Of a stretch of 43,592 nt of DNA, positions 34,739-43,592 are shown in pieces (positions within the stretch are counted from its first letter, which is position 1; each line of letters starts with the position of its first letter). The stretch spans positions 699,467-743,058 of the forward strand of contig NW_020170416.1 of the NCBI RefSeq assembly GCF_000524195.1. The letters run 5' to 3'. The DNA comes from Echinococcus granulosus (taxonomy: Eukaryota > Platyhelminthes > Cestoda > Cyclophyllidea > Taeniidae). The notes beneath the pieces are model-generated. The model saw only the letters and a list, made by a program, of their open reading frames with translations, was not told the DNA's origin and searched no databases. Position numbers and translations under genes: made by a program.

Positions 34739-35026
34739 ATGTCATACGAACACCACTTTTTCATCGACCTACTAATGGCGAATCCATTGCCAAAGCAGTC
34801 GGATAAAGCAGGTATAGTCGCTACTTACTTTCCACTGTATTATTTAAAAACGTACGAAATTACTCGAAATGAAGAGGAGGATGCGAATGAGGTAGTTGGG
34901 TTGCATAAAATGAGGGATATAAACGCTGCAAAGTCATTTTGAACTTAATGAGTGGATTTGCAATTGTAGATACTAGTGAAAATTCATGTCAAGACAAGGA
35001 TCAACAAGCAGCCAGTCCAAGAAGAG
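34739..35026 (+). CDS. Gene 2 exons 1 and 2 (34739-34811, 34970-35026)
   Basis: Exon 1 encodes MSYEHHFFIDLLMANPLP and a Lys-rich tail, 73 nt, ending GCAG|gtatag. Exon 2 (attgtag, gtgatt) encodes DTSENSCQDKDQQAASPRR, 57 nt. Lengths, phases and the 158-nt intron match gene 1, which fixes the orthologous 5' part of the two genes. Confidence 0.7.
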
Positions 35027-38000
35027 GTGATTATAATAAATATTACGAAGCTGTTGTTATATTTTTTGCACAAATTGTATAGTGTTCAGTTAAATAAGGA
35101 AGTTTAAGAAACTTCCATTCTCTTACTTGAAATTTTGAGGCCATTGGCTGCTTTAGTCATTTGCGTTTTTTCTCACTTAATAGGCGATTGTATTTCCGGT
35201 CCTAGTACAGGTCAGCCAGAAAGTCCTCCGCAAAAGGGTAATCTTTACCATCATTATTATAGCCATCGTCAAATGATAAACCTTATTTATGTAGAAAACT
35301 TCAAAACGATTTAATTTTCACGTAAAGATTTGAGACATAGATTATTTAGACACTAATTGACCCTGATTATTGCGTTATATTTTTATTTTAAAAGAAGAAT
35401 GCCCTCTATGTCCTGGGACAGGACAACCAGAAGGTAATCTGCCAATAGGTAGTCCCTCCTGTTACTACTCAGTTATTATCAGGATATCGGACATGGGTAA
35501 TGTTGGAGCTACTTAGCTCTGGAAATTTTGAACAATTTGCATTTACTTACATAAAATTTTGAGACCTAAAATATCAAGCTAACAATTATTTTAGCGAGTC
35601 GCGTTGCTTCCTTATTTCAGCAGAAGAACACGCTCCCGCTCCCAGTGCGAATCAACCGAAATTGTGTCCTCAAAATGGTAATGTGGTTTCCCAACATCAC
35701 CGATTTAACGAAGTGATTTTTAATAGAAGTTATGAAAACGGATATTCCCTTGCATTAGATTTTGAGACCTAAAATATCTAGCTACTGCTTGTTTTAGTGA
35801 GTCGCATTGCTTCCTCATTTCAGTAGAAGAGTGCCCTCCCGCTCCCAGTGCAGGTCAACCGGGATTCCGTCCTCAAAATGGTGATGTAGTTTCCAATATC
35901 ACTAATTTAATGAAATAATTTTTAATGGAACTTATGAAAAAGGGATATTTCCTTGCATAAGATTATGAGACTCAGAATGTCTAGCTACTGCTTATTTCAG
36001 TGAGTCGCATTGCTTTCTCATTTCAGTAAGGGGACGTGTTCTAGCTCCTCGTGCGGGTCAACCGAGATTCTATCTTCAAAATGGTAACAGTTTCCAACAT
36101 GCTTTAACTGTTCATCAAATAATACCCACTGATTTTACAAAGTGAATTCTAATAAATATTCTGGAAACTCCCATTTTCTTACAAAATTTTGCGACGTAGG
36201 TTATCGTGGCATTGTTTCTTTGAGTCTATTGCACTGCCTTTTCATTTAAACGGTAGAGTATTTCCGTCACTCCAGTACAGGCCAGGTAGGAAATGATCCG
36301 CACTCAGGTAGCCATTTCTGTTATTCTGCTATGTTTCCCAATGATAAAGTTAATTTGATTAGAAATTCAAACAAATTTTTGAAACTTTCTACAAAATTCT
36401 TTAGCCTAAATTATCTGATCATCAAATTGCACCGTCTATTTTACTTTCTTTGCATTTTGACAGAAGAATATCTTCGTCGCACAAGTACGGGCCAATTAGA
36501 AAACCGCCCACGAGCAGGTTATATTTTTCTGATTCTTCTTCATAATTTTTTAATTACTTCGGTTTGTATAAGACCATTTGACAATCCTTTTCAGCTTTTT
36601 ACAAGTCGTTGCCACTTAGACTATCTAGCCATAGTTTCATTCATTCATTCTCTCTGCCTTTTCCTGTTTACAGAAGAATATCCTCATCGCCCCAGTACAG
36701 GTCAACTAGGAACCGGTCCACGTACAGGCAAGCCATTTTGTTACTATACCAACTTCTCCAGTAACTTATCTCTTCTGAAAAATGTGGCAATGACCACTTT
36801 TACAAGATTTTGCAATCTAGAATACCTAGCGATGCATTATTTTCGTTTTCGTACTGCCTTTTCTCTCTGACAGAAGGAAATCTTCGTGGATCCACTCCAG
36901 GCCAAATAGGGGACGGTTCAAGTACGGGTAATGTCATTTGTTAGTAAATTGTTTTTAGTGATAATTTTAGAATATTTATAAGTATTTGCCACCTAAAAAT
37001 ACCGGACAACTAATTAATTCAGATTTTTACATCTCTTTTTCATTTCTACATTAGTGTGTTCTCGTCGTTCCAGTACAGGTCAACCAGGAAACAGTCTGCA
37101 TGCAGGTAATCATTTCTGATGCAATACATTTTTTCTTACTTAATCGGATTCTTACGGAGGTTTTCACAAGATTTCGGCGCCCAATATATCTAGCCATGTT
37201 TTTCAATCTATTCTACCTCCTTTTCACTTTTACAGACGAACATCCCCTTTGTCCCAGTACAGGCCAACTGGGAAATGGGCTGCGCATAGGTAAAATTTTC
37301 TATTGTTGTGCGATGTTTTCTCTTGACTAATTTGATTGGTGTGGTAAATTATAACAAACTTTTTAGATATCTTACAAGATATGTCCACCGGGAATATGGT
37401 TTTATTAAATATATCAGTTCATTGCATTGTCTTTTATATTCAACAGGAGAATGCCCTCTTTGTTTAAATATAAATCGAACAGGAGACAGTCTAGGAGGAC
37501 GTAATCATCTCGTTATTACGAATTATTTTTCAAATTACGAAATTGTTTAGCATTTGAAAGTCCCACATATTTTTGTCATCTTTCAAGAGGTTATAAGCTA
37601 TAAAATATTTAACCAGCGACTACTTTAATTTATTGTGCTATCTTTTCATTTTAAAAGGACAATTCATTCCTCGTCCCAGTACAAGCCAACTGAGAAATCG
37701 TCTGCCAATGGGTACTCCTATCATTAATAATTCACCACCAATAGTTTTTGTAAAATATATTCTAAAGGAGATATTTATACTACTACTGAGCATTTACCAC
37801 CCGGAATGGCCATTAATTGCTAATTGCTTTATGCGCACACTTTTAGGCCAATTTATTCCTCACTCCGGTACAGATCAACCAAGGGTTAATCCACAAGCAG
37901 GTGACATACATTAAATGATTTGTCATTAAACATTGCACAAAAAAAATCAACTTAAGTGGAGTCTTTTCCAGATGGGTTGTGTTAACCCAACTGTCTAGAC

Positions 38001-40296
38001 AACGCAAACTAGCAGCTAATGCATATTTTTTGCATTTCAGTTGGAGGATTTTTTCGCAGTCACAGTGTAGGCCAACCAAGAAACTTTCGTATAAGAGGTG
38101 AGTAATTTATTTTGGTGTTTTTAAAGAATTTGCTTACTTGGAGCTTCAAATAAGCGGTCGGTTTGGTCTAAATGGACTTTGAAGAAACAAAAATATTACA
38201 TCTTTGAGCCAAATAATTTGCATTTGCATTCTATTAGGAGGATATTTTCCTGGTCCCATCCCAGGTCAAGTGGGACTCCGTTCAAGACTAGGTATATTTT
38301 ACCACTTTGATGAGGTTTCGTTGCTCTGTACCCCCTTTCGAATCTACACTGACTTACATGCGTAAAATCTAGGTGGCTTTTGTTTCAACTTAATGAGCCT
38401 TGACCGCCCACAAGCTAATCACATGTTCTTGTCATTAGCATCCGTGGGCGTCCCTTCCTATCCAGGCAGAGGACATCAACTAGGCAATCTGGGAACAGGT
38501 AATATTTTCGGACTTAATTGGGTTCTATTCTCCCCATGCGTGTGTCTCAAAAAACTCAGAAAATCCCTTTTTGTCTTTACCTTGAGTTTATCATTCTGCC
38601 TCTTTCCTCCAGGAGGGCAAGGTCTTCTGGGGGCAAGGGCAGGTCTTCAAGGGGTTGCTTCAAGAACGGGTAATACCTTCAGTTTGCAACCGGCAACTAT
38701 TTCCATTTGTGCGTGGTTATTCATTATGAGCGAACCCAATTAATAGTCGGAAACGCAATAATAGTTTGCCGGCCCTACTGTTTTAAGATCGCAGCATTTT
38801 AAAATCGGGTAAGGTCTGGTAAGGCAAACAAATGAGCGGACATGGATTGCCACAACCGCATGTATATTCGGCTATCCAATTAGGCTGCTAGACGGGAGTG
38901 CAAACAACAGTGGTTAAGGTGCCCACGTGGTTAAATGCCCATTCAATTGAACACTTACGATCAGTGTTTAATACGTAATCTTTTAATTTCATTGGTAGAA
39001 TACTTTCCATATCAGAACGCAGGTCAAGAAGGAGGCAGTCCAAGAAGAGGTAAAATTTTTCCAGCAATCATATTTGTCAATTTGTAAGCAAAATATTTTA
39101 TTTACAGACAAATTTCCCATTGACTAACAAATGAATTTATTCTGTTCTTCCAGTACTAGTAATTCCAAATGACAAATAATTTCTTCTTTGTTTCATTAGA
39201 TCAATCTTTTCCATGTCCAGGCGCGGGAGTACAAAGAGGCATTCCAGAAATAGGTATTATTTCTGCCTTATGTTGGCATTCGATTCATCTATGTAAACCT
39301 TTCTGCATAAGTCAAATTGAACGAAGGAATTCAGAAATCATGCAGCAAATTTGTGCAAACCAAAGGCCTAGAATAAGCAGCTATCTAGGGTAACGCTTTC
39401 TGCATATTGTTTTACTCTTTCCAGTAGGAGGCTTTCACTATCCAAGAGCAGGTCATCAAGGAGGCAGTCTAGGAAGAGGTAATATTTCCACCTTACACGG
39501 ACGGTTTATGAATTAGTGCTGAGCTATTTCCCAAGGCCAAGCTTTGCAATATGCACCCAGAGGTCACTTTTATTCTTTAAAATTCAGACATCCTAGAATC
39601 AAATTAGTTAACTGTCTCCGAGTCAACGCATTCATTATTGTGTTTTCTAGGAGAAAACCTTCCAGGTCTAAACCAATCTCAGGTGGAAGGAGGTCTAAAA
39701 GGCAGTACTACTGGCCACATTTATTGCCTTGTTATCAATTCACGCACACTTTTTTGTCATTCCTGAAGTTAATGACCAGATTAGGGAAAGGGTGCTCAGT
39801 TTTGCCAGCTATAGCAGAACAACAGTCATTTCTACACCAAGTCGGTTACATCATTCCCCATATTTCTTCCAATTACTCGAATTAAAGCGAAGTAGCACCA
39901 AGGCATTTTCGTCGTTTCATTAGCAATTCGGGTACTTTTCGATTTGAATTACTCTGCCATTGATGAATCCACAAAGACTATTTCATAACAGAAATTTACA
40001 AATTTGTGCTTGTATGGTTGGCCTTTTGGCTATTCATGCACTAGTCTTTGTCACTTCGATTTGGAATGGTCACTCAAAATTAATTAATGTTACTTTATAA
40101 AGGGGGAACACCCGGGCTGCCAGGAAACCAACTGCATGATTCAGGAATTGGGCCAGGATGGAGTAAAGTTATCTATTTCAAATTTGCTTGTTTCTTTTAC
40201 ATTTTCCGGCCATAGCTGATAGTTGCAGGTCAAAACTGGGGAACCATAGTCGACTGGACTTCCACTAGAAACTTGGCAAACTACTTAACAGGTTAA
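34739..40296 (+). CDS. Micro-exon cassette gene 2: paralog with about 24 internal micro-exons
   Basis: Exon 1 (34739-34811) and exon 2 (34970-35026) match gene 1. They are followed by 23 more internal exons of 51-60 nt, all in phase 1/1, and a possible terminal exon at 40229-40296. Full inclusion gives about 483 residues. Early exons keep the gene 1 pattern (Glu-Glu-Cys-Pro...Gly-Gln); later ones drift to Pro-Ser-Thr-Gly-Gln...Gly-Asn and finally to Pro/Gly-rich units with Gly-Gly. No signal peptide or clear membrane segment is seen. It is not collagen: glycine is not at every third place. Function unknown. Confidence 0.68.
35184..35448 (+). CDS. Gene 2 exons 3 and 4 (35184-35237, 35395-35448)
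   Basis: Two 54-nt exons encode GDCISGPSTGQPESPPQK and EECPLCPGTGQPEGNLPI. In the second, a closer donor-like GGTAAT at 35433 would give 39 nt; the donor at 35448 (ATAG|gtagtc) is preferred because it restores the 54-nt length and the Gly-Asn-x-Leu ending seen in later exons. Using either keeps the frame. Confidence 0.65.
35621..36083 (+). repeat. Gene 2 recent triplication, 203-bp cassettes (exons 5-7)
   Basis: Exons 35624-35677 (or from 35621), 35827-35880 (or from 35824) and 36027-36083 lie in units that repeat at exactly 203 bp, with closely similar introns ending in a shared gagtcgcattgctt block. Peptides are EEHAPAPSANQPKLCPQN, EECPPAPSAGQPGFRPQN and VRGRVLAPRAGQPRFYLQN. The first two have tandem NAG-NAG acceptors (CAGCAG, CAGTAG); in the third the second AG is lost (CAGTAA), which fixes the longer 57-nt form. 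Confidence 0.72.
36257..38097 (+). CDS. Gene 2 exons 8-17
   Basis: Ten exons: 36257-36307, 36464-36517, 36674-36727, 36874-36927, 37055-37105, 37236-37289, 37447-37500, 37658-37711, 37847-37900 and 38041-38097. All are 51, 54 or 57 nt with phase 1 at both ends. Typical peptides are EEYPHRPSTGQLGTGPRT and DEHPLCPSTGQLGNGLRI; the DNA core coding Pro-Ser-Thr-Gly-Gln is the best conserved part. The exon at 36674 uses a GC donor (CAG|gcaagc). The exon at 37447 ends in C rather than G, changing the junction residue from Gly to Arg. Introns run about 125-180 nt. Confidence 0.68.
38238..39478 (+). CDS. Gene 2 exons 18-23, Gly/Pro-rich
   Basis: Exons 38238-38291, 38439-38498, 38613-38669, 38999-39049, 39200-39253 and 39425-39478, 51-60 nt, phase 1/1. 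Peptides shift to forms such as GGYFPGPIPGQVGLRSRL and VGGFHYPRAGHQGGSLGR. The last has a CAG-TAG tandem acceptor. A remnant without a usable frame lies near 39109-39165 (good acceptor, immediate stop), and the 386-bp step between 38613 and 38999 is about two units, implying a lost cassette. Confidence 0.6.
39651..40162 (+). CDS. Gene 2 exons 24 and 25 (39651-39704, 40103-40162)
   Basis: The first (ttttctag, A|gtacta) is 54 nt and reads GENLPGLNQSQVEGGLKG; an alternative donor at 39692 (GAG|gtctaa) would give 42 nt, also in frame. The second (ataaag, A|gtaaag) is 60 nt and reads GTPGLPGNQLHDSGIGPGW. Both end in A, so the junction Gly is lost. They are less certain than exons nearer the middle. 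Confidence 0.45.
40229..40296 (+). CDS. Gene 2 possible terminal exon
   Basis: The acceptor gttgcag opens phase 1 and reads SQNWGTIVDWTSTRNLANYL plus two residues to TAA at 40294-40296. It fits the phase of the previous exon. A nearby acceptor (ccatag at about 40215) would give a different short ending. No polyadenylation signal was placed. It has no hydrophobic segment, unlike the gene 1 terminal exon. Confidence 0.3.
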
Positions 40297-43200
40297 TGAC
40301 TGAGGAGGTGGTTGCTCAGGTGAGGACTATGGATACTTTTTGAGTCCAAGAGTATGTCGTGAGGTTCGAGGCAATTGAATTTTACCAAGTAGTACACTAC
40401 TCTTCCCATTTGGGGTTACAATGGAAAAATAATGACATACAAGTCGGGTTTTAATCGTGGAATCAGCGTGGAAATTGCTCTTGCACTGCCGTTTGAGTTC
40501 TAGGTTGCCACTCGTATTTCAGGCAAAGTATCACGGCTTGGCATAAAATAGTCATATAATGAGTGCACAATACTGAGATAATGGGAAATGAATAAGAGAG
40601 CTGGTAGAGTTGAGTTGCCATATGTTAAATTTGCATAATTGTTTGGCCTGATTTCAGTTGTCCCATGCACCACATGACTCTAGGTGACACATTTGTTTGT
40701 CCGTTGACTCCTCAGTGAACGCGTCGCTTTTAGCCTCAGGGATATGTCTGATTCTCCAGCTAAGCTGTTAGGACATCTAAGGCATGATTTTACAATGAGA
40801 CACTTTGAAAGGCGTGGTTTACTCAGTTGGAGGATAAGATGAGAGTGTGAGCATAACACTGTATTCATCAGATTGATCAGATTAGAGAATAGAAATTCAT
40901 CGAGTTTAATTTAATGAGTTTGATCGCTTACCCTTCATTAACCTCAGACTAATTCAAGTAAAGCATTGATGATTTATTGAGGAAAAACTTAGGTTGAATC
41001 ATATCTTTGTTTCTTTTACAATGCATAGGCTACCCACATTAAAAGGAGGCGAAGATGCCTACTCTCCCGTTATTATGTACAACGACATGCACCCTACTAT
41101 AAGTTGCCTGTAGAGTGTCTCCGTGACAACCCTGTGACATTTCAACTATCGCTGCCACCAAATGCAATGCTACCTGATGAGGGCAGAAAGAAGCTGCCTT
41201 GCATTTAAAATTCACAAGTTGTGGAATTGAATGTACATTTTAAGTAGCATCCTCGAAGAGGAGAAAAATTTGCTCTTATTAAAAAATCTAATACTTTCAA
41301 CCTTCTTCCTTACTCTTCTTTATAAAGGAGATGTGTGATGAAGGCACTACGCAATGATTTGCACTCCGGTTGACATAAGAGACTAGAGAACAAGTAAAGC
41401 TATAGGATAATGATGCCTTCATAAGTGCAGGCCAAATGAGCATTTTCGGGTGTTGGCAGACATCAGCATATTTCGGTTTTTATCTAGACTCGAATTAACC
41501 AGACAGCGGTGGAGAGCGTGATTAATTTAGCCGTTAAGTAGAGGGGGAACCGTCATCCCTCTTATAAGACTGAAAACATTACCATCTCTTTGAGTACCTT
41601 CCTTTATTCCAGCATCTCCTGCCCCGCCATTATTTCTTATTCTGGCAGCATAATTTCGCTGCAGTAATTTAGGCCAATAATTTAATTTGTTTTCTACTTT
41701 CTGGCTTCATTTCATTGCCTTTGCCTCCCTCGAGGGGACTTCACTGCCCCTTGTGAGGTCTAACTACGAACATCTATATACCGCCGTTACACTCTGTACC
41801 GTCAGTAAAAGGTTACAACGCCAAGGGCGCTTTGCAAGAACAATCTCTCTGTCCACAGCCTCATGCACAACAACTATGCAAATGGGGACAAAAGTATTCG
41901 AGCAACTTTCGGTGACATCCACATGGGGAATGGCAGAAGAAGATCATGCCGCGGTCTTCACGTTCAGGTCTAATTCAATTTAGTCTTCCTTCCCCAACGT
42001 CTTTAACAGCTCCGCCGAACTCACCTCCTCTGCCTTCCCCTCCCTTCATCATTTCCTTATTTCCATCATTTTGTATACTACTTTAAAACGTAAGGCATAA
42101 ATGCCATTCTGACTGAGAAACATATCCTTCAAACACAACCCTGTCAGCTGGCAAACCGCGTGCTGTAACCTGCAGACAAATGAAATGAAGGACCGCGGAA
42201 CGTGCGACATAGAGCAGAAAAAACGCCGGAAACGTTAGCACTGAAGTAACAATGCTTCGGTGTGCATATCTCTCCTTTCAAGGATTGCGTACAGTCAGGT
42301 CAAGTACCATTTTTGGTATTTTACTATGCTGCTAACAATCTACCGGCACTGCTATCAAAGAGGTCTTTGAAACATCAGTTATTATGACAAGATATTTAGA
42401 GCAGTGCTTTGGTCAAATCAATGCTGAGATTTATAGAGAAGATGCAGTAATGCAAGAGTACCCAGCACGAATGCTCCGGTGCAAGCAGTAGACTCAAAAC
42501 CACTGAGTAATCCCACACCAATCACTTGCGGGCATTTTCTGGGTGTGAAGATTTATGTAGGGCCAAGTGCATCTTAATTTACGTTTAATAGTAGTAATGG
42601 CGACTTTTACGATCAACAAAATGCTCACAAGCGACTTTTAACTAGACGGCCAAGTATGAGCTCAAATAATTACAATGAAGTTTGCTTGATTTTAAAACGC
42701 CTTTGCCGTTATCGTGCAAGCTTGTCGTAAGGAAAATCTCCGACAAATGTCGGGAGGGCACAATTGCCATTTGCAGGCGACAACGCCAGACGTGGGCCAA
42801 AGTCAGGCCTACGACTACGGTGGGTCGACCATCAGCAAGTAATCAGTTGGCTGCCTTAGGCGTTGGCCACCGCGAACGTGCGCCCTCTGATTGCGTGCAT
42901 TTTGCACCATCAGCTAAGACAGATATACATATTACAGGCATTATTTAATTTTCTTCCCAGATCAAATTTCCATTAAACACGTCTAAATTCAAGATCTGCG
43001 CTACGTAAATAATTCTATTGAAGCTGCGGTTTAAAGAAATTTGCTGCTTAATTGCAGAAGAAGTAGTATTCCGTTGACAAATGACATTTCATCTTTCCAA
43101 ACAAGTAATGAAAATTGTTTATTCGACCCTCTTCTCGCAAATTACTCCTAATCAACTGTTGCTATTACCCTATCATTGGTGGTCCCCGATGCCATTCCGT

Positions 43201-43592
43201 CTAATAAAATTGTTCAAATGATGCCGTCAGAATGGCCACTTCACTGTGTTGATTGTGCGCTGAAGGTGGCTAAAAGAGGGCAAATTCTATCCACTTATGT
43301 CAAAAATGCCAAAGTGACACCACCTTTGCACTTTGACAGTTAGGAGCAAGGGGTATATTTAGAGACCGGACAAAGCCAAGAAACGAGTCTCATATACTTG
43401 CCTGCCCTTATCAATACAAGTATTTCTCTGAAGGTTAGCCTGCATTCACCTCCCAACGCTCCTCATCAAGGATTCCGCAACCAGTACATATGGAGAGTTC
43501 GACGAAGTTCTGCAAAGGATCGTATTTGAACACGATGACATACCAACAATTTTAAATCCCCGTACCTCAACAGGAATGGTATTGGGGTAATT
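40297..43592. other. Downstream intergenic DNA, no gene recognised
   Basis: No known domain in any frame. Frames at 41687-41983 and 42682-42948 have unremarkable composition and no splice context. A GC-richer patch with several CpG lies at about 42770-42900. One acceptor-preceded open segment at 41029-41208 is listed separately. Confidence 0.5.
41029..41208 (+). CDS. Weak candidate terminal exon, unknown
   Basis: After a pyrimidine-rich acceptor (gcatag) a phase 0 frame runs 59 codons to TAA, including YYKLPVECLRDNPVTFQLSL. The composition looks protein-like, but its phase does not fit micro-exon gene 2 and no partner exon was found. It may be chance. Confidence 0.15.
   Translation, partial: ATHIKRRRRCLLSRYYVQRHAPYYKLPVECLRDNPVTFQLSLPPNAMLPDEGRKKLPCI

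Noticed and set aside
36331..36870. 179-aa open frame on the + strand
   Set aside because: It runs through introns of gene 2, and its peptide alternates cassette exons with intronic Phe/Ile/Leu-rich noise. The splice sites explain the region better.
28331..40162. 54-nt exons suggesting a fibrillar collagen gene
   Set aside because: Collagen exons of 54 nt begin with a whole Gly codon and encode Gly-X-Y triplets. Here exons are phase 1 and glycine is not periodic, even in the Gly/Pro-rich end of gene 2.
41687..41983. 98-aa frame in the right-hand flank
   Set aside because: Thr/Ser-rich, no known domain, no partner exon; not distinguishable from chance.

Overview
The window is animal nuclear DNA, most likely from a parasitic flatworm, with a tapeworm favoured. 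The grounds are a large, insert-rich kindlin gene with introns of 3.6-7.5 kb, GT-AG introns throughout, a short TTAGGG-type telomere-like tract, a decayed Ty3/Gypsy-type retroelement, and two genes built almost entirely from tiny symmetrical exons. That last architecture is known in flatworms as 'micro-exon genes'. The species assignment is inference.

Positions 3043-22915 (+) hold a complete kindlin (fermitin) gene in five coding exons. It encodes about 1058 residues, against about 665-690 in vertebrate kindlins. All FERM subdomains and the PH domain are recognisable, and the extra length is low-complexity insertions. The introns hold no gene I can recognise.

Positions 23.6-24.4 kb hold two minus-strand segments that read as phase-compatible exons, plus a weaker third, all of unknown identity. 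Positions 24.8-25.95 kb hold a broken Ty3/Gypsy-like element (gag-like segment and aspartic protease, frameshifted).

Positions 27.2-40.3 kb are the most interesting part. Two tandem paralogous genes on the + strand share about 0.3 kb of 5' flank, a 73-nt first coding exon, an intron of 158-159 nt and a 57-nt second exon. Each then runs into a long array of 51-60-nt exons (mostly exactly 54 nt, 18 codons). Every intron I can place interrupts a codon after its first base (phase 1), so any exon can be skipped without changing the frame. In gene 1 the array is a tandem repeat of about 128 bp in which each unit is one 54-nt exon plus one intron of about 74 nt; it is also organised in four-unit blocks of about 511 bp and is broken by a 100-N assembly gap. 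In gene 2 the units are about 200 bp and more diverged. Some cassettes have lost splice sites or carry a stop codon while their neighbours stay intact. This looks like an exon-cassette system able to make many related Pro/Gln/Cys- or Pro/Gly-rich proteins by exon choice and by expansion and contraction of the DNA array. I do not recognise the protein family.

The remaining stretches (1-2.9 kb, 30.7-34.4 kb, 40.3-43.6 kb and the introns) show no gene I can support.
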